From: Streptococcus peroris ATCC 700780
GTDB lineage: Bacteria > Bacillota > Bacilli > Lactobacillales > Streptococcaceae
Length of the DNA: 64,000 bases
Reading direction: 5' to 3'
Assembly (NCBI RefSeq): GCF_000187585.1
Contig: NZ_GL732463.1
Span: 204,931-268,930 of the forward strand
Position 1 is the first letter of the stretch. Each line of letters starts with the position of its first letter. Shown piece by piece: positions 48,985 to 57,543 of this stretch. Made by a program: the position numbers and the translations under genes. The notes below the pieces were generated by a model, which worked only from the letters and a program-made list of their open reading frames with translations, was not told where the DNA came from and did no database searches.

Positions 48985-49063
48985 ATATAAAAGAAAGGAA
49001 CAAAGAGTGTTCGCAACTGAACACGGGTTCCAAAGTTTCTAATTCGATATAAAAGAAAGGAAC
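48985..49063 (+). repeat. 17-bp direct repeat in the dnaK-dnaJ gap
   Basis: ATATAAAAGAAAGGAAC occurs exactly at 48985-49001 and again at 49047-49063. After the first copy, a GTG at 49008 opens a tiny frame (VFATEHGFQSF, stop) spaced 7-8 nt from AAAGGA. Whether this is translated is unknown. Confidence 0.6.
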
Positions 49064-49082
49064 TGAACCCGACCTAAATTCT

Positions 49083-49142
49083 CGGAAAAAAGATAAATCT
49101 GTCTAGGAGCATCGCTCCGGAGTCAGATTTCCTATTTTTCGG
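49083..49142 (-). repeat. Structured repeat family B, copy 2 (inverted)
   Basis: Read on the reverse strand it matches copy 1 (48797-48855): AAAAATAGGAAATCTGAC, a variable tip stem GGAGC / GCTCC, then AGATTTATCT and T residues. The similarity continues past the hairpin into an AGA..TTAGG..CG motif. The two copies form a large inverted repeat around the dnaK-dnaJ gap. Confidence 0.75.
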
Positions 49143-49169
49143 TCGAATTTTACGGTCTTGGTATCTTAA

Positions 49170-50312
49170 ATGAACAATACTGAATTTTATGACCGTTTGG
49201 GCGTTTCAAAGAATGCATCTCAAGATGAAATCAAGAAGGCCTATCGGAAATTATCTAAAAAATATCACCCAGATATCAACAAGGAACCTGGTGCTGAGGA
49301 AAAGTACAAGGAAGTTCAAGAAGCTTATGAGACTTTGAGTGATGAACAAAAACGAGCTGCTTATGACCAATATGGTGCTGCGGGGGCCAATGGTGGCTTC
49401 GGTGGTGGAGCTGGCGGTTTTGGTGGCTTTGGTGGCGGAGCAGCTGGTTTTGGCGGTTTTGAAGATATCTTCTCAAGTTTTTTCGGCGGAGGCGGTTCTT
49501 CTCGCAATCCAAACGCTCCACGTCAAGGTGATGATCTCCAGTACCGTGTTAATCTGACTTTTGAAGAAGCTATCTTTGGTACTGAAAAAGAAGTCAAATA
49601 CAATCGTGAGGCAAGCTGTCGTACATGTAATGGATCAGGTGCTAAGCCGGGGACAAGTCCTGTTACTTGTGGACGATGTCATGGTTCTGGTGTTATCAAT
49701 GTGGATACCCAAACACCGCTTGGTATGATGCGCCGTCAAGTAACCTGTGATGTCTGTCATGGTCGTGGTCAAGAAATCAAGGATCCTTGTGCAACTTGTC
49801 ATGGAACTGGTCATGAAAAACAAGCCCATAGCGTACACGTGAAAATCCCAGCTGGTGTGGAAACTGGTCAACAAATTCGTTTAGCTGGTCAAGGTGAAGC
49901 AGGATTTAATGGTGGTCCTTATGGAGACTTGTATGTAGTGGTTTCAGTAGAAGCAAGCGATAAATTTGAACGTGAAGGAACTACGATTTTCTACACCTTA
50001 AATCTAAACTTTGTCCAAGCAGCTCTTGGAGATACAGTTGATATCCCGACGGTTCATGGAGATGTAGAATTAGTGATTCCAGAAGGTACTCAAACAGGTA
50101 AGCGATTCCGTTTGCGTGGCAAGGGAGCACCGAGCCTTCGTGGAGGTGCTGTTGGTGATCAGTTTGTAACAGTCAATGTTGTAACGCCAACAGGCTTGAA
50201 CGAACGACAAAAAGCAGCTTTGAAAGAATTCGCAGCTGCAGGTGATTTGAAAGTCAACCCAAAGAAAAAAGGATTCTTTGACCATATAAAAGATGCCTTT
50301 GAGGGTGAATAA
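49170..50312 (+). CDS. dnaJ: Chaperone DnaJ (Hsp40)
   Basis: 380 aa. The J domain carries the HPD motif ([10 protein letters not shown], about residue 34). A Gly/Phe-rich linker (about 72-115), four CxxCxGxG zinc repeats ([32 protein letters not shown]) and the C-terminal substrate domains follow. It stimulates the DnaK ATPase. The start is fixed by [12 protein letters not shown], but no clear ribosome site precedes it. It is cut off from dnaK by 399 bp holding a terminator and inverted repeats. Confidence 0.97.
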   Translation: MNNTEFYDRLGVSKNASQDEIKKAYRKLSKKYHPDINKEPGAEEKYKEVQEAYETLSDEQKRAAYDQYGAAGANGGFGGGAGGFGGFGGGAAGFGGFEDIFSSFFGGGGSSRNPNAPRQGDDLQYRVNLTFEEAIFGTEKEVKYNREASCRTCNGSGAKPGTSPVTCGRCHGSGVINVDTQTPLGMMRRQVTCDVCHGRGQEIKDPCATCHGTGHEKQAHSVHVKIPAGVETGQQIRLAGQGEAGFNGGPYGDLYVVVSVEASDKFEREGTTIFYTLNLNFVQAALGDTVDIPTVHGDVELVIPEGTQTGKRFRLRGKGAPSLRGGAVGDQFVTVNVVTPTGLNERQKAALKEFAAAGDLKVNPKKKGFFDHIKDAFEGE

Positions 50313-50314
50313 CT

Positions 50315-50338
50315 AAAAAGAGCCATGAGGCTCTTTTT
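50315..50338. terminator. Terminator of dnaJ
   Basis: AAAAAGAGCC / GGCTCTTTTT around ATGA; symmetric, so it can serve both strands. Confidence 0.93.
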
Positions 50339-50383
50339 GTTTGTAATTAGCAATGGAGGAAATCCTCTCCAGCTGGTCAGTTA

Positions 50384-51022
50384 CTAGGGCCTTTGAGTGA
50401 GCAAGCCAGCCGCATCCATCTCCTGGATGAGTTGCTTGATTTCCGCTTCTTTACCAGGTTTCACGGTGACAGTATCAATGTGCTTAATCTCCGAATTATC
50501 CTGAATATCTACCAAGCTCAAAGCTTTTTCATAGAATGCGATTCCCTTTTTCAAGCTTTCTGGATCCTTCCAAGAGAGAATAACGTAAGAAGGATTTGAT
50601 TTCTTTCCATTTTCTTCGAAATACTTCCTGCTTTCCTTCTCTAAAAATTGGTATAAACCATGATTGAATAAGTTGTCTTCTACTGCATGGTAGGAAATAT
50701 TGCCTGTATTTAGGACATAGACTTTGAGTCGGTTTTTAGTGAGGTTAGGACTTTCTTTTAGGACAAGGTGACTATTGATGGCTTCATCTGAGAAGGTCAC
50801 ATAAAAATCTAAACCTCCACCCTCAAATTGATATCTTCCATTTGATTCCACTTTCTTAGGCGGCATGTCAAGGGAGATAAAAATTTGTTTTAAGTCTTCA
50901 TTTCCTTTACGGATGTCACTTGGCGATGCCTTGAAAAGACTGATAAGTAGTAGAAATGCCAGGACTGCAAGAAGACAGAAGCAACCAGAAATAATCAAGA
51001 TGACTTTAAAAAACTGTTTCAT
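50384..51022 (-). CDS. Hypothetical membrane-anchored protein
   Basis: 212 aa. One N-terminal hydrophobic helix (about residues 6-30) could be an anchor or uncleaved signal; a cysteine at residue 14 lies inside the helix and is not a convincing lipobox. The outside domain has no motif I recognise; it is charged, with a coiled end (KPGKEAEIKQLIQEMDAAGLL). On the reverse strand an AGAGAGGGCA-like ribosome site precedes the ATG. Probably monocistronic. I cannot assign a function. Confidence 0.75.
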   Translation of the reverse strand: MKQFFKVILIISGCFCLLAVLAFLLLISLFKASPSDIRKGNEDLKQIFISLDMPPKKVESNGRYQFEGGGLDFYVTFSDEAINSHLVLKESPNLTKNRLKVYVLNTGNISYHAVEDNLFNHGLYQFLEKESRKYFEENGKKSNPSYVILSWKDPESLKKGIAFYEKALSLVDIQDNSEIKHIDTVTVKPGKEAEIKQLIQEMDAAGLLTQRP

Positions 51023-51108
51023 TTTTATGCCCTCTCTTGTCTTTTAAAATCTACTAGCCTAAAATGGATTTAAAGGGGAAATAAGGAAAGTTGGAGATTT
51101 TCATTTCC

Positions 51109-51396
51109 TTATTGGTCTTTAGTTTCTTGTAATTCTTTCATCACAGCAAGTCTTGCTTGAAGATCTTTTTCTAAGACTTTAAATTTGTAAGTGAGGTCTT
51201 CTTGGTATTCCTTGATGACCTCTTTTTGTTGATTGATAATTTGTAAGCTATTTTGAATGACATCTAAATCATCTTTGATAGCTTCAACCCGATCAGTTGT
51301 TTCTAGAACTTCTTCAGTGATAACTTCACGGTTCTTAACGAGAAAGTAAGAACCTACAGCAGAGCCTGCAAAAAGTAGTAAATTTGATAGTTTCAT
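51109..51396 (-). CDS. Small membrane-anchored coiled-coil protein
   Basis: 95 aa. A short hydrophobic N-terminus (LLLFAGSAVGSYFLV) is followed by an almost continuous coiled coil rich in E, K and Q, similar in form to YtxH/DUF948-type small proteins. It starts 9 bp after the HIT gene in the same direction with AAGGAG upstream, so it is co-transcribed with it. Function unknown. Confidence 0.78.
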   Translation of the reverse strand: MKLSNLLLFAGSAVGSYFLVKNREVITEEVLETTDRVEAIKDDLDVIQNSLQIINQQKEVIKEYQEDLTYKFKVLEKDLQARLAVMKELQETKDQ

Positions 51397-51405
51397 AGGG
51401 ACTCC

Positions 51406-51816
51406 TTAGGCGTTTTTAATAGTTTCAGCGACTTGGGCAAGTTTATCAAAGTCAGGTTCATGCGCAACAAAGTCAATTTTTAGGTCATCGTCTGTGCCAT
51501 AACGAGGAACGAGGTGGACATGGGTGTGAAAAACGGTTTGTCCAGCGATTTCTTCGCAGTTGGCGATGATATTCATTCCATCGGCTTTGGTAGCCTTCAT
51601 GACTTTTTGTGCAATGGCTGGAATCTTAGCGAAGAGTTGACTAGCGCTAGTAGCATCCATCTCCAAAAGATTGCGATGGTGTTTTTTTGGTACGACCAAG
51701 GTATGACCTGGAGTTACTTGAGAAATATCGAGGAAGGCCAGAGCTTGATCATCCTCATAAACCTTAGATGCAGGAATTTCTCCTGCTAAAATCTTACAAA
51801 AAATACAATCTGACAT
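51406..51816 (-). CDS. HIT family nucleotide hydrolase
   Basis: 136 aa Hint-type HIT protein. The zinc-binding CIFCK start and the catalytic histidine triad in HTHVHLVPR are visible; TPGHTLVVPKKHH is also conserved. Relatives hydrolyse AMP-lysine or adenosine phosphoramidates. AGAGGTGG lies 5 nt before the ATG at 51814-51816; a GTG three codons upstream overlaps that site. Divergent from ecsA. Confidence 0.92.
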   Translation of the reverse strand: MSDCIFCKILAGEIPASKVYEDDQALAFLDISQVTPGHTLVVPKKHHRNLLEMDATSASQLFAKIPAIAQKVMKATKADGMNIIANCEEIAGQTVFHTHVHLVPRYGTDDDLKIDFVAHEPDFDKLAQVAETIKNA

Positions 51817-51843
51817 AAAAACCACCTCTAGTGTATTAAATTT

Positions 51844-51869
51844 TGATATAATATAGCTACATTATACCA
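51844..51869. promoter_or_regulatory. Overlapping face-to-face promoters of the HIT gene and ecsA
   Basis: Forward: TGATATAAT at 51844-51852, about 32 bp before the ecsA ATG. Reverse: TGGTATAAT at 51861-51869, about 45 bp before the HIT ATG. Each predicted start site lies between the two -10 boxes, so polymerases would initially run at each other. Confidence 0.65.
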
Positions 51870-51883
51870 GATTCGGAGAAAAT

Positions 51884-52615
51884 ATGTTAGAAATTAAAAA
51901 CCTGACAGGAGGCTATGTTCACGTTCCTGTCTTGAAAGATGTATCTTTTACAGTTGAGAGTGGACAGTTGGTCGGTTTGATTGGCTTGAATGGTGCAGGT
52001 AAATCAACGACTATCAATGAGATTATCGGTCTTTTGACTCCCTACAGTGGAGAGATAAGTATTGATGGATTGACTCTACGAGAGAATGCTACGAACTACC
52101 GTAAGAAGATTGGCTATATCCCAGAAACACCTAGCTTGTATGAAGAATTAACTCTCAAAGAACATATTGAGACAGTTGCTATGGCCTATGGTATTGAACA
52201 AACTATTGCTTTTGAACGTGTAGAACCGCTTTTAAAAATGTTTCGTTTGGATCAAAAATTGGATTGGTTTCCAGTTCATTTTTCAAAAGGGATGAAACAA
52301 AAGGTTATGATTATCTGTGCCTTTGTCGTGGATCCTAGTCTCTTTATCGTAGACGAACCCTTCCTTGGTCTCGATCCTTTGGCAATTTCAGATTTGATTC
52401 AGCTACTAGAAGTGGAAAAAGGGAAAGGCAAGTCTATCCTCATGAGTACCCACGTCCTTGATTCAGCTGAAAAGATGTGTGATTCTTTTGTCATTCTCCA
52501 CAAAGGTCAAGTGAGAGCTAAAGGAAACCTTGAACAACTCCGAGAAGCTTTTGCCATGCCATATGCAAGTCTCAATGATATCTATTTGGCTCTGACCAAA
52601 GAGGAGGAACTATGA
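51884..52615 (+). CDS. ecsA: ABC transporter ATP-binding protein EcsA
   Basis: 243 aa ATPase. Walker A GLNGAGKST (about residues 37-45), signature FSKGMKQK, Walker B LFIVDEPFLGLDP and the STHVLDSAEK H-loop are present. Paired with EcsB it forms an exporter that affects secretion and regulated proteolysis in Bacilli (family knowledge). CGGAGAA precedes the ATG. It overlaps ecsB by 4 bp. Confidence 0.93.
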   Translation: MLEIKNLTGGYVHVPVLKDVSFTVESGQLVGLIGLNGAGKSTTINEIIGLLTPYSGEISIDGLTLRENATNYRKKIGYIPETPSLYEELTLKEHIETVAMAYGIEQTIAFERVEPLLKMFRLDQKLDWFPVHFSKGMKQKVMIICAFVVDPSLFIVDEPFLGLDPLAISDLIQLLEVEKGKGKSILMSTHVLDSAEKMCDSFVILHKGQVRAKGNLEQLREAFAMPYASLNDIYLALTKEEEL

Positions 52616-53661
52616 AAGGCTTGTTTTTAAAACGAAAACAGGAATTTCGGAAGGAATGTCTGGGCTATCTTCGCTATGTGCTCAATGACCATTTTGTCTT
52701 GTTTTTGTTGGTGTTATTAGGATTTTTGGCTTATCAGTACAGTCAGCTACTCCAACATTTCCCTGAAAATCATCTACCAATTTTATTTTTAATTGGAATT
52801 GTATCTGTTTTGCTCTTGTTGTGGGGTGGTATTGCAACTTATCTAGAAGCTCCTGACAAACTCTTTCTTTTGGTAGCTGAAGAAAAAGTAAAAGCGCATA
52901 TCAAAAAGCAATCTCTTATATCTTTTATTTTTTGGATAAGTGTTCAAACTGTATTTTTGCTCCTGTTTGCGCCTTTATTCTTAGCCATGGGGCTTGGTTT
53001 GCCGATTTTTGGAGTCTATCTACTTATCTTAGGAATAATAAAATACGTGATTTTTCGCCAAAAGTCTAGCAACTTTTTCCTTGGAAATGGACTTGACTGG
53101 GATTATGTCATTGCTCAAGAAAGTAAACGCAAGCAGTTCTTGCTTCGATTCTTTGCCCTCTTTACACAGGTCAAGGGAATTTCAAACAGTGTTAAGCGTC
53201 GAGCTTATTTAGACTTTATCCTAAAAGTAGTTCAGAAAGCACCAGGTAAAATCTGGCAGAATCTCTATCTTCGTTCTTATTTGAGAAATGGAGATTTATT
53301 CTCTCTTAGTCTGCGCCTTGTAATCCTATCCTTATCAACTCTTATGTTTGTTGAGCAGTCTTGGATTGCACTAGCAATTGTAATTTTATTCAATTATCTT
53401 TTGTTATTCCAGCTCTTAGCTCTCTATCATGCTTTTGACTATCAGTATTTGACGCAACTATTTCCAGTAGAAAAGGGACAAAAAGAGAGAGGGTTGAGAG
53501 AAATTTTGAGAGGGATTGGGATTTTTGTCTTAATCTTGGAAAGCCTCGTTGGCTTGCTTGTGTTCAGGGACAAAATCCTTGTCTTAGTCCTTGTGGGAGC
53601 AGGCCTTGTATTGCAATATCTTTATTTACCATATCAACTGAGAAGATTGGTTGACGAATAG
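52612..53661 (+). CDS. ecsB: ABC transporter permease EcsB
   Basis: 349 aa, with six to eight hydrophobic helices in three clusters (about residues 25-75, 100-145 and 235-345) and a basic cytoplasmic loop in the middle. The FLKRKQEFRKECLGYLRYVLNDHFVLFLL start is typical of EcsB. It is the membrane partner of EcsA; the ATGA overlap couples them. Substrate unknown. Confidence 0.9.
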   Translation: MKGLFLKRKQEFRKECLGYLRYVLNDHFVLFLLVLLGFLAYQYSQLLQHFPENHLPILFLIGIVSVLLLLWGGIATYLEAPDKLFLLVAEEKVKAHIKKQSLISFIFWISVQTVFLLLFAPLFLAMGLGLPIFGVYLLILGIIKYVIFRQKSSNFFLGNGLDWDYVIAQESKRKQFLLRFFALFTQVKGISNSVKRRAYLDFILKVVQKAPGKIWQNLYLRSYLRNGDLFSLSLRLVILSLSTLMFVEQSWIALAIVILFNYLLLFQLLALYHAFDYQYLTQLFPVEKGQKERGLREILRGIGIFVLILESLVGLLVFRDKILVLVLVGAGLVLQYLYLPYQLRRLVDE

Positions 53662-53708
53662 CATAAAAATTAGTAGAATAATAAGGAAACTTTATTCGGA
53701 GGAAAAAA

Positions 53709-54503
53709 ATGGACTTGGGTGATATTGAGCTAACGCTAACCCCGATATCTGGAAAGAGCGGAAAAGCTTATATGGGAAGTTACCCTGATGGGAAACGTGT
53801 TTTTATAAAAATGAATACTTCTCCAATCCTACCTGGTTTAGCGAGAGAGCAAATTGCGCCACAATTGCTTTGGAATCGTCGATTACCAGATGGCCGTGAT
53901 ATGTCCGCCCAGGAATGGTTGACAGGAAAAATCTTGACGCCAAGTGACATGAATCGTAAACAAGTTATCGACATTTTGACACGTTTACACTGTTCACGTC
54001 CCTTAATGACCCAGTTGACACGCCTAGGATATGCGATGGAAAAACCTTCGGATTTACTTCAGTCTTGGGTAAACAAGGCTCCTAATGCTTTAAAAAACAA
54101 CCAGTATCTACGAATGGTCTTGAGTGATATGCGTGAGAACCTTCCTAGTTTTAGGGAAGATTATGCGACCATAGTCCATGGGGATGTTCGTCATAGCAAT
54201 TGGTTTGAGACGGATAGTGGCTTGATTTATCTAGTTGATTGGGATTCTGTTCGCTTGACTGATCGTATGTTCGATGTGGCCTATCTGCTCTGCCACTATA
54301 TTCCAGAGTTTCAATGGCAAGAATGGCTGACTAATTATGGTTACAAGTACAATCAAACGGTTTTGAATAAGTTGTATTGGTATGCTCAACTGTCGTTTTT
54401 GAGCCTGATTACCAAATATTATGAAAATCAAGATTTGGATAACGTAAATCGGGAGATTTATGCTTTACGTAGCTTCCGAGATAAGTATGGAAAGAAAAAA
54501 TGA
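53709..54503 (+). CDS. ccrZ: Cell cycle regulator CcrZ (phosphotransferase fold)
   Basis: 264 aa aminoglycoside-phosphotransferase/choline-kinase-like protein. The catalytic HGDVRHSNW loop (about residue 157) and the metal-binding [14 protein letters not shown] are visible. In S. pneumoniae the homologue CcrZ links division to replication initiation through DnaA; a phosphorylated ligand has been proposed. CGGAGG precedes the ATG. It overlaps trmB by 4 bp, the same neighbourhood as I recall from pneumococcus. Confidence 0.88.
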   Translation: MDLGDIELTLTPISGKSGKAYMGSYPDGKRVFIKMNTSPILPGLAREQIAPQLLWNRRLPDGRDMSAQEWLTGKILTPSDMNRKQVIDILTRLHCSRPLMTQLTRLGYAMEKPSDLLQSWVNKAPNALKNNQYLRMVLSDMRENLPSFREDYATIVHGDVRHSNWFETDSGLIYLVDWDSVRLTDRMFDVAYLLCHYIPEFQWQEWLTNYGYKYNQTVLNKLYWYAQLSFLSLITKYYENQDLDNVNREIYALRSFRDKYGKKK

Positions 54504-55135
54504 GAGTTAGAAATCGTAAAGGTGCAACGGAACTGCTAGAAGCTAATCCACAGTATGTTGTCTTAAATCCCGCAGAATCCAAAGGTAAGTGGCGAAATTT
54601 GTTTGACAATGACAATCCAATCCATGTAGAGGTGGGTAGCGGCAAAGGTGCTTTCGTAACAGGAATGGCCAAACAAAACCCTGGCATCAACTATATTGGG
54701 ATTGATATTCAGAAATCTGTATTAAGTTATGCTTTGGATAAGGTATTAGAAGTTGGAGTTCCCAATATCAAACTTTTATGGGTTGATGGTTCAGAATTGA
54801 CCAATTATTTTGAAGATGGTGAAATTGACCGCTTGTATTTGAATTTCTCGGATCCATGGCCTAAAAAACGCCATGAGAAGCGTCGTTTGACTTATAAGAG
54901 TTTCTTGGATACTTTCAAACGAATCTTGCCTGAACATGGTGAAATTCATTTCAAGACAGATAATCGTGGCTTGTTTGAATATAGCTTGGTGAGCTTTTCA
55001 CAATATGGCATGAAACTCAATGGTGTTTGGTTAGATTTACATGCCAGTGGCTTTGAGGGAAATGTCATGACTGAGTATGAGCAAAAGTTCTCAAGCAAGG
55101 GTCAAGTCATCTACCGAGTTGAAGCAGAATTTTAA
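54500..55135 (+). CDS. trmB: tRNA (guanine-N7-)-methyltransferase TrmB
   Basis: 211 aa SAM-dependent enzyme that methylates G46 of tRNA. The SAM loop [10 protein letters not shown], the [17 protein letters not shown] block and the [10 protein letters not shown] motif are all present. It starts inside the ccrZ stop (ATGA). Length normal. The rimP-nusA operon promoter lies 38 bp past its stop. Confidence 0.96.
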   Translation: MRVRNRKGATELLEANPQYVVLNPAESKGKWRNLFDNDNPIHVEVGSGKGAFVTGMAKQNPGINYIGIDIQKSVLSYALDKVLEVGVPNIKLLWVDGSELTNYFEDGEIDRLYLNFSDPWPKKRHEKRRLTYKSFLDTFKRILPEHGEIHFKTDNRGLFEYSLVSFSQYGMKLNGVWLDLHASGFEGNVMTEYEQKFSSKGQVIYRVEAEF

Positions 55136-55172
55136 GAAAAAGCTTGAAGTCAGGCTATTTGAGTGCTTATGC

Positions 55173-55201
55173 TTTACATTATTACTAAAAAGTGCTATAC
55201 T
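55173..55201 (+). promoter_or_regulatory. Promoter of the rimP-nusA-infB operon
   Basis: TTTACA (55173-55178), 17-bp spacer, TATACT (55196-55201) with TGC before it. Confidence 0.8.
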
Positions 55202-55223
55202 TAATAATAAGAATATAAGAAAG

Positions 55224-55249
55224 AGAGGCGGGGAGATATCTTCGCCTCT
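55224..55249 (+). promoter_or_regulatory. Leader hairpin ahead of rimP
   Basis: AGAGGCG / CGCCTCT with a 12-nt loop, 16-20 nt after the predicted transcript start and just before the rimP ribosome site. It could pause polymerase or control access to that site; no T-tract. Confidence 0.55.
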
Positions 55250-55262
55250 TGCTTATGAGGAG

Positions 55263-55742
55263 GTGGACGCAATCGCAACTATCGTTGAATTAGTCAGAGA
55301 AGTCGTAGAACCTGTTATTGAAGCTCCTTTTGAACTCGTAGATATCGAGTACGGAAAGATTGGCAGTGACATGATTCTTAGTATTTTTGTAGACAAGCCT
55401 GAAGGAATCACCTTGAATGATACGGCAGACTTGACTGAAATTATCAGTCCGGTCCTAGATACTATCAAGCCGGATCCCTTCCCAGAACAATATTTCCTAG
55501 AAATTACAAGTCCAGGATTGGAGCGTCCTTTGAAAACCAAGGAAGCAGTCGCTGGAGCGGTTGGGAAATACATCCATGTCGGGCTCTATCAAGCCATCGA
55601 TAAGCAAAAGGTTTTTGAAGGAACCTTGTTGTCCTTTGAAGAGGATGAGTTGACTATGGAATATATGGATAAAACTCGCAAGAAAACAGTCCAAATTCCA
55701 TATAACTTGGTATCAAAAGCACGTTTAGCAGTAAAATTATAG
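55263..55742 (+). CDS. rimP: Ribosome maturation factor RimP
   Basis: 159 aa from GTG at 55263. It aids 30S subunit maturation. The family core ([34 protein letters not shown] and [13 protein letters not shown]) is clear. AGGAGG at 55258-55263 overlaps this GTG, which is too close for normal use; the in-frame ATC at 55272 has ideal spacing. Longer in-frame upstream sequence overlaps trmB and the promoter. First gene of the nusA operon. Confidence 0.92.
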   Translation: MDAIATIVELVREVVEPVIEAPFELVDIEYGKIGSDMILSIFVDKPEGITLNDTADLTEIISPVLDTIKPDPFPEQYFLEITSPGLERPLKTKEAVAGAVGKYIHVGLYQAIDKQKVFEGTLLSFEEDELTMEYMDKTRKKTVQIPYNLVSKARLAVKL

Positions 55743-55746
55743 AAAG

Positions 55747-55773
55747 AAAGGATAGCTTTTGAGAATTCAAAAG
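55747..55773 (+). promoter_or_regulatory. Split ribosome site with hairpin before nusA
   Basis: AAAGGA (55747-55752) is 31 nt from the nusA ATG. The hairpin CTTTTGA / TCAAAAG (55756-55773) between them would bring it to about 13 nt. Confidence 0.45.
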
Positions 55774-55783
55774 TAAAAAGAAC

Positions 55784-56920
55784 ATGAGTAAAGAAATGCT
55801 AGAGGCCTTCCGCATTTTGGAAGAAGACAAGGGAATCAAGAAAGAAGATATCATCGACGCAGTAGTAGAATCACTTCGTTCTGCTTACCGTAGACGCTAT
55901 GGTCAATCTGATAGTGTAGCTATTGATTTTAACGAAAAGACAGGGGACTTTACTGTCTATACTGTCCGTGAAGTTGTTGATGAAGTATTTGATAGCCGTT
56001 TGGAAATCAGTTTAAAAGATGCCCTTGCTATTAATTCAGCCTATGAGCTTGGTGACAAAATCAAATTTGAAGAAGCACCAGGAGAGTTTGGTCGTGTAGC
56101 AGCCCAATCTGCTAAACAAACAATCATGGAAAAAATGCGTAAGCAAACACGTGCCATTACCTATAATACTTACAAAGAGCATGAACAAGAAATCATGTCA
56201 GGTACAGTTGAACGTTTTGATAACCGCTTCATTTATGTCAATCTTGGCAGCATTGAAGCCCAATTGTCAAAACAAGATCAAATTCCTGGAGAAGTGTTTG
56301 CTTCTCATGATCGTATCGAAGTCTATGTTTACAAAGTCGAAGACAATCCTCGTGGAGTTAACGTCTTTGTTAGCCGTAGTCACCCAGAGATGATCAAACG
56401 TTTGATGGAACAAGAGATTCCAGAAGTATATGATGGAACTGTTGAAATCATGAGCGTAGCCCGTGAAGCAGGTGACCGTACGAAAGTTGCTGTTCGTAGC
56501 CACAATCCTAACGTGGATGCTATCGGAACAATCGTTGGACGTGGTGGAGCGAACATCAAGAAAATCACTAGCAAGTTCCACCCAGCTCGCTACGATGCTA
56601 AGAGCGACCGCATGGTACCTGTAGAAGAAAACATCGACGTTATCGAGTGGGTAGCAGATCCAGCTGAATTTATCTACAATGCCATAGCTCCTGCCGAAGT
56701 TGACCAAGTTATCTTTGATGAAAACGACAGCAAGCGTGCCTTGGTTGTTGTTCCAGATAACAAGCTTTCTCTTGCTATCGGTCGTCGTGGACAAAACGTT
56801 CGCTTGGCAGCTCACTTGACTGGATACCGTATCGATATCAAATCTGCAAGTGAATTTGAAGCTATGGAAGAAGCAGGTCAAGTTGATTTCGCTGATACAG
56901 ACGAATTGACTGAAGAATAA
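55784..56920 (+). CDS. nusA: Transcription termination/antitermination protein NusA
   Basis: 378 aa. It has an N-terminal RNA-polymerase-binding domain, an S1 domain (about 135-200, GTVERFDNRFIYVNLG) and two KH domains (GRGGANIKKI and GRRGQNVRLAAHLTGYRIDI). It lacks the C-terminal acidic repeats of E. coli NusA, as usual in Firmicutes. It controls pausing and termination. The start has no ribosome site at normal distance; the nearest is across a hairpin. Confidence 0.96.
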   Translation: MSKEMLEAFRILEEDKGIKKEDIIDAVVESLRSAYRRRYGQSDSVAIDFNEKTGDFTVYTVREVVDEVFDSRLEISLKDALAINSAYELGDKIKFEEAPGEFGRVAAQSAKQTIMEKMRKQTRAITYNTYKEHEQEIMSGTVERFDNRFIYVNLGSIEAQLSKQDQIPGEVFASHDRIEVYVYKVEDNPRGVNVFVSRSHPEMIKRLMEQEIPEVYDGTVEIMSVAREAGDRTKVAVRSHNPNVDAIGTIVGRGGANIKKITSKFHPARYDAKSDRMVPVEENIDVIEWVADPAEFIYNAIAPAEVDQVIFDENDSKRALVVVPDNKLSLAIGRRGQNVRLAAHLTGYRIDIKSASEFEAMEEAGQVDFADTDELTEE

Positions 56921-56941
56921 AAGCTGCAAGAGGAGGGAAAG

Positions 56942-57235
56942 ATGAAAACAAGAAAAATCCCTTTGCGCAAGTCTGTTGTTTCCAACGAAGTGATTGACAA
57001 GCGAGATTTACTCCGTATTGTCAAGAACAAAGAAGGAGAGGTCTTTATCGACCCGACAGGCAAGGCTAATGGTCGTGGCGCTTATATCAAGCTAGACAAT
57101 GCAGAAGCCTTAGAGGCAAAAAAGAAAAAAGTCTTTAACCGTAGCTTTAATATGGAAGTTGAAGAAAGCTTTTATGACGAGTTGATCGCCTATGTTGATC
57201 ACAAAGTAAAAAGAAGAGAGTTAGGACTTGAATAA
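56942..57235 (+). CDS. rnpM: RnpM/YlxR family RNA-binding protein
   Basis: 97 aa DUF448 protein. The core KTRKIPLRKSVVSNEVIDKRDLLRIVKNKEGEV and GRGAYI motifs are present. Relatives bind RNA, and the B. subtilis homologue modulates RNase P. GAGGAGGGAA precedes the ATG. It overlaps ylxQ by 8 bp, in the standard nusA-ylxR-ylxQ-infB order. Confidence 0.92.
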   Translation: MKTRKIPLRKSVVSNEVIDKRDLLRIVKNKEGEVFIDPTGKANGRGAYIKLDNAEALEAKKKKVFNRSFNMEVEESFYDELIAYVDHKVKRRELGLE

Positions 57236-57527
57236 GCAAAAAATAAGTAATCTCTTGGGATTGGCTCAGCGAGCGGGGAAAATCATCTCGGGTGAAGAAA
57301 TGGTTGTCAAAGCCATTCAAGACCGGAAAGTTAAATTGGTATTTCTAGCTCATGATGCTAGCCCAAATCTAACCAAGAAGATTCATGATAAAAGTGACTA
57401 TTATCAAGTAGAAGTTATTACCGTGTTTTCAACACTGGAATTAAGCATAGCAGTTGGAAAATCAAGAAAGGTTTTAGCTGTGACAGATGCTGGATTTACA
57501 AAGAAAATGAGGTCTCTTATGGAATAG
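57228..57527 (+). CDS. YlxQ-like L7Ae/L30e family ribosomal protein
   Basis: 99 aa. An L7Ae-type kink-turn RNA-binding fold ([23 protein letters not shown], then [17 protein letters not shown]). The start is TTG at 57228, overlapping rnpM, with AGAGAGTTAGGA upstream; the family usually begins at this residue. It may bind kink-turn RNA near ribosomes or RNase P; role unproven. Confidence 0.9.
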   Translation: MNKQKISNLLGLAQRAGKIISGEEMVVKAIQDRKVKLVFLAHDASPNLTKKIHDKSDYYQVEVITVFSTLELSIAVGKSRKVLAVTDAGFTKKMRSLME

Positions 57528-57543
57528 AAGAGGAGGACATGAT

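Noticed and set aside
56267..56929. 220-codon reverse-strand frame inside nusA
   Set aside because: It lies fully antisense to a well-supported gene, has no ribosome site and its composition is typical of a shadow frame.
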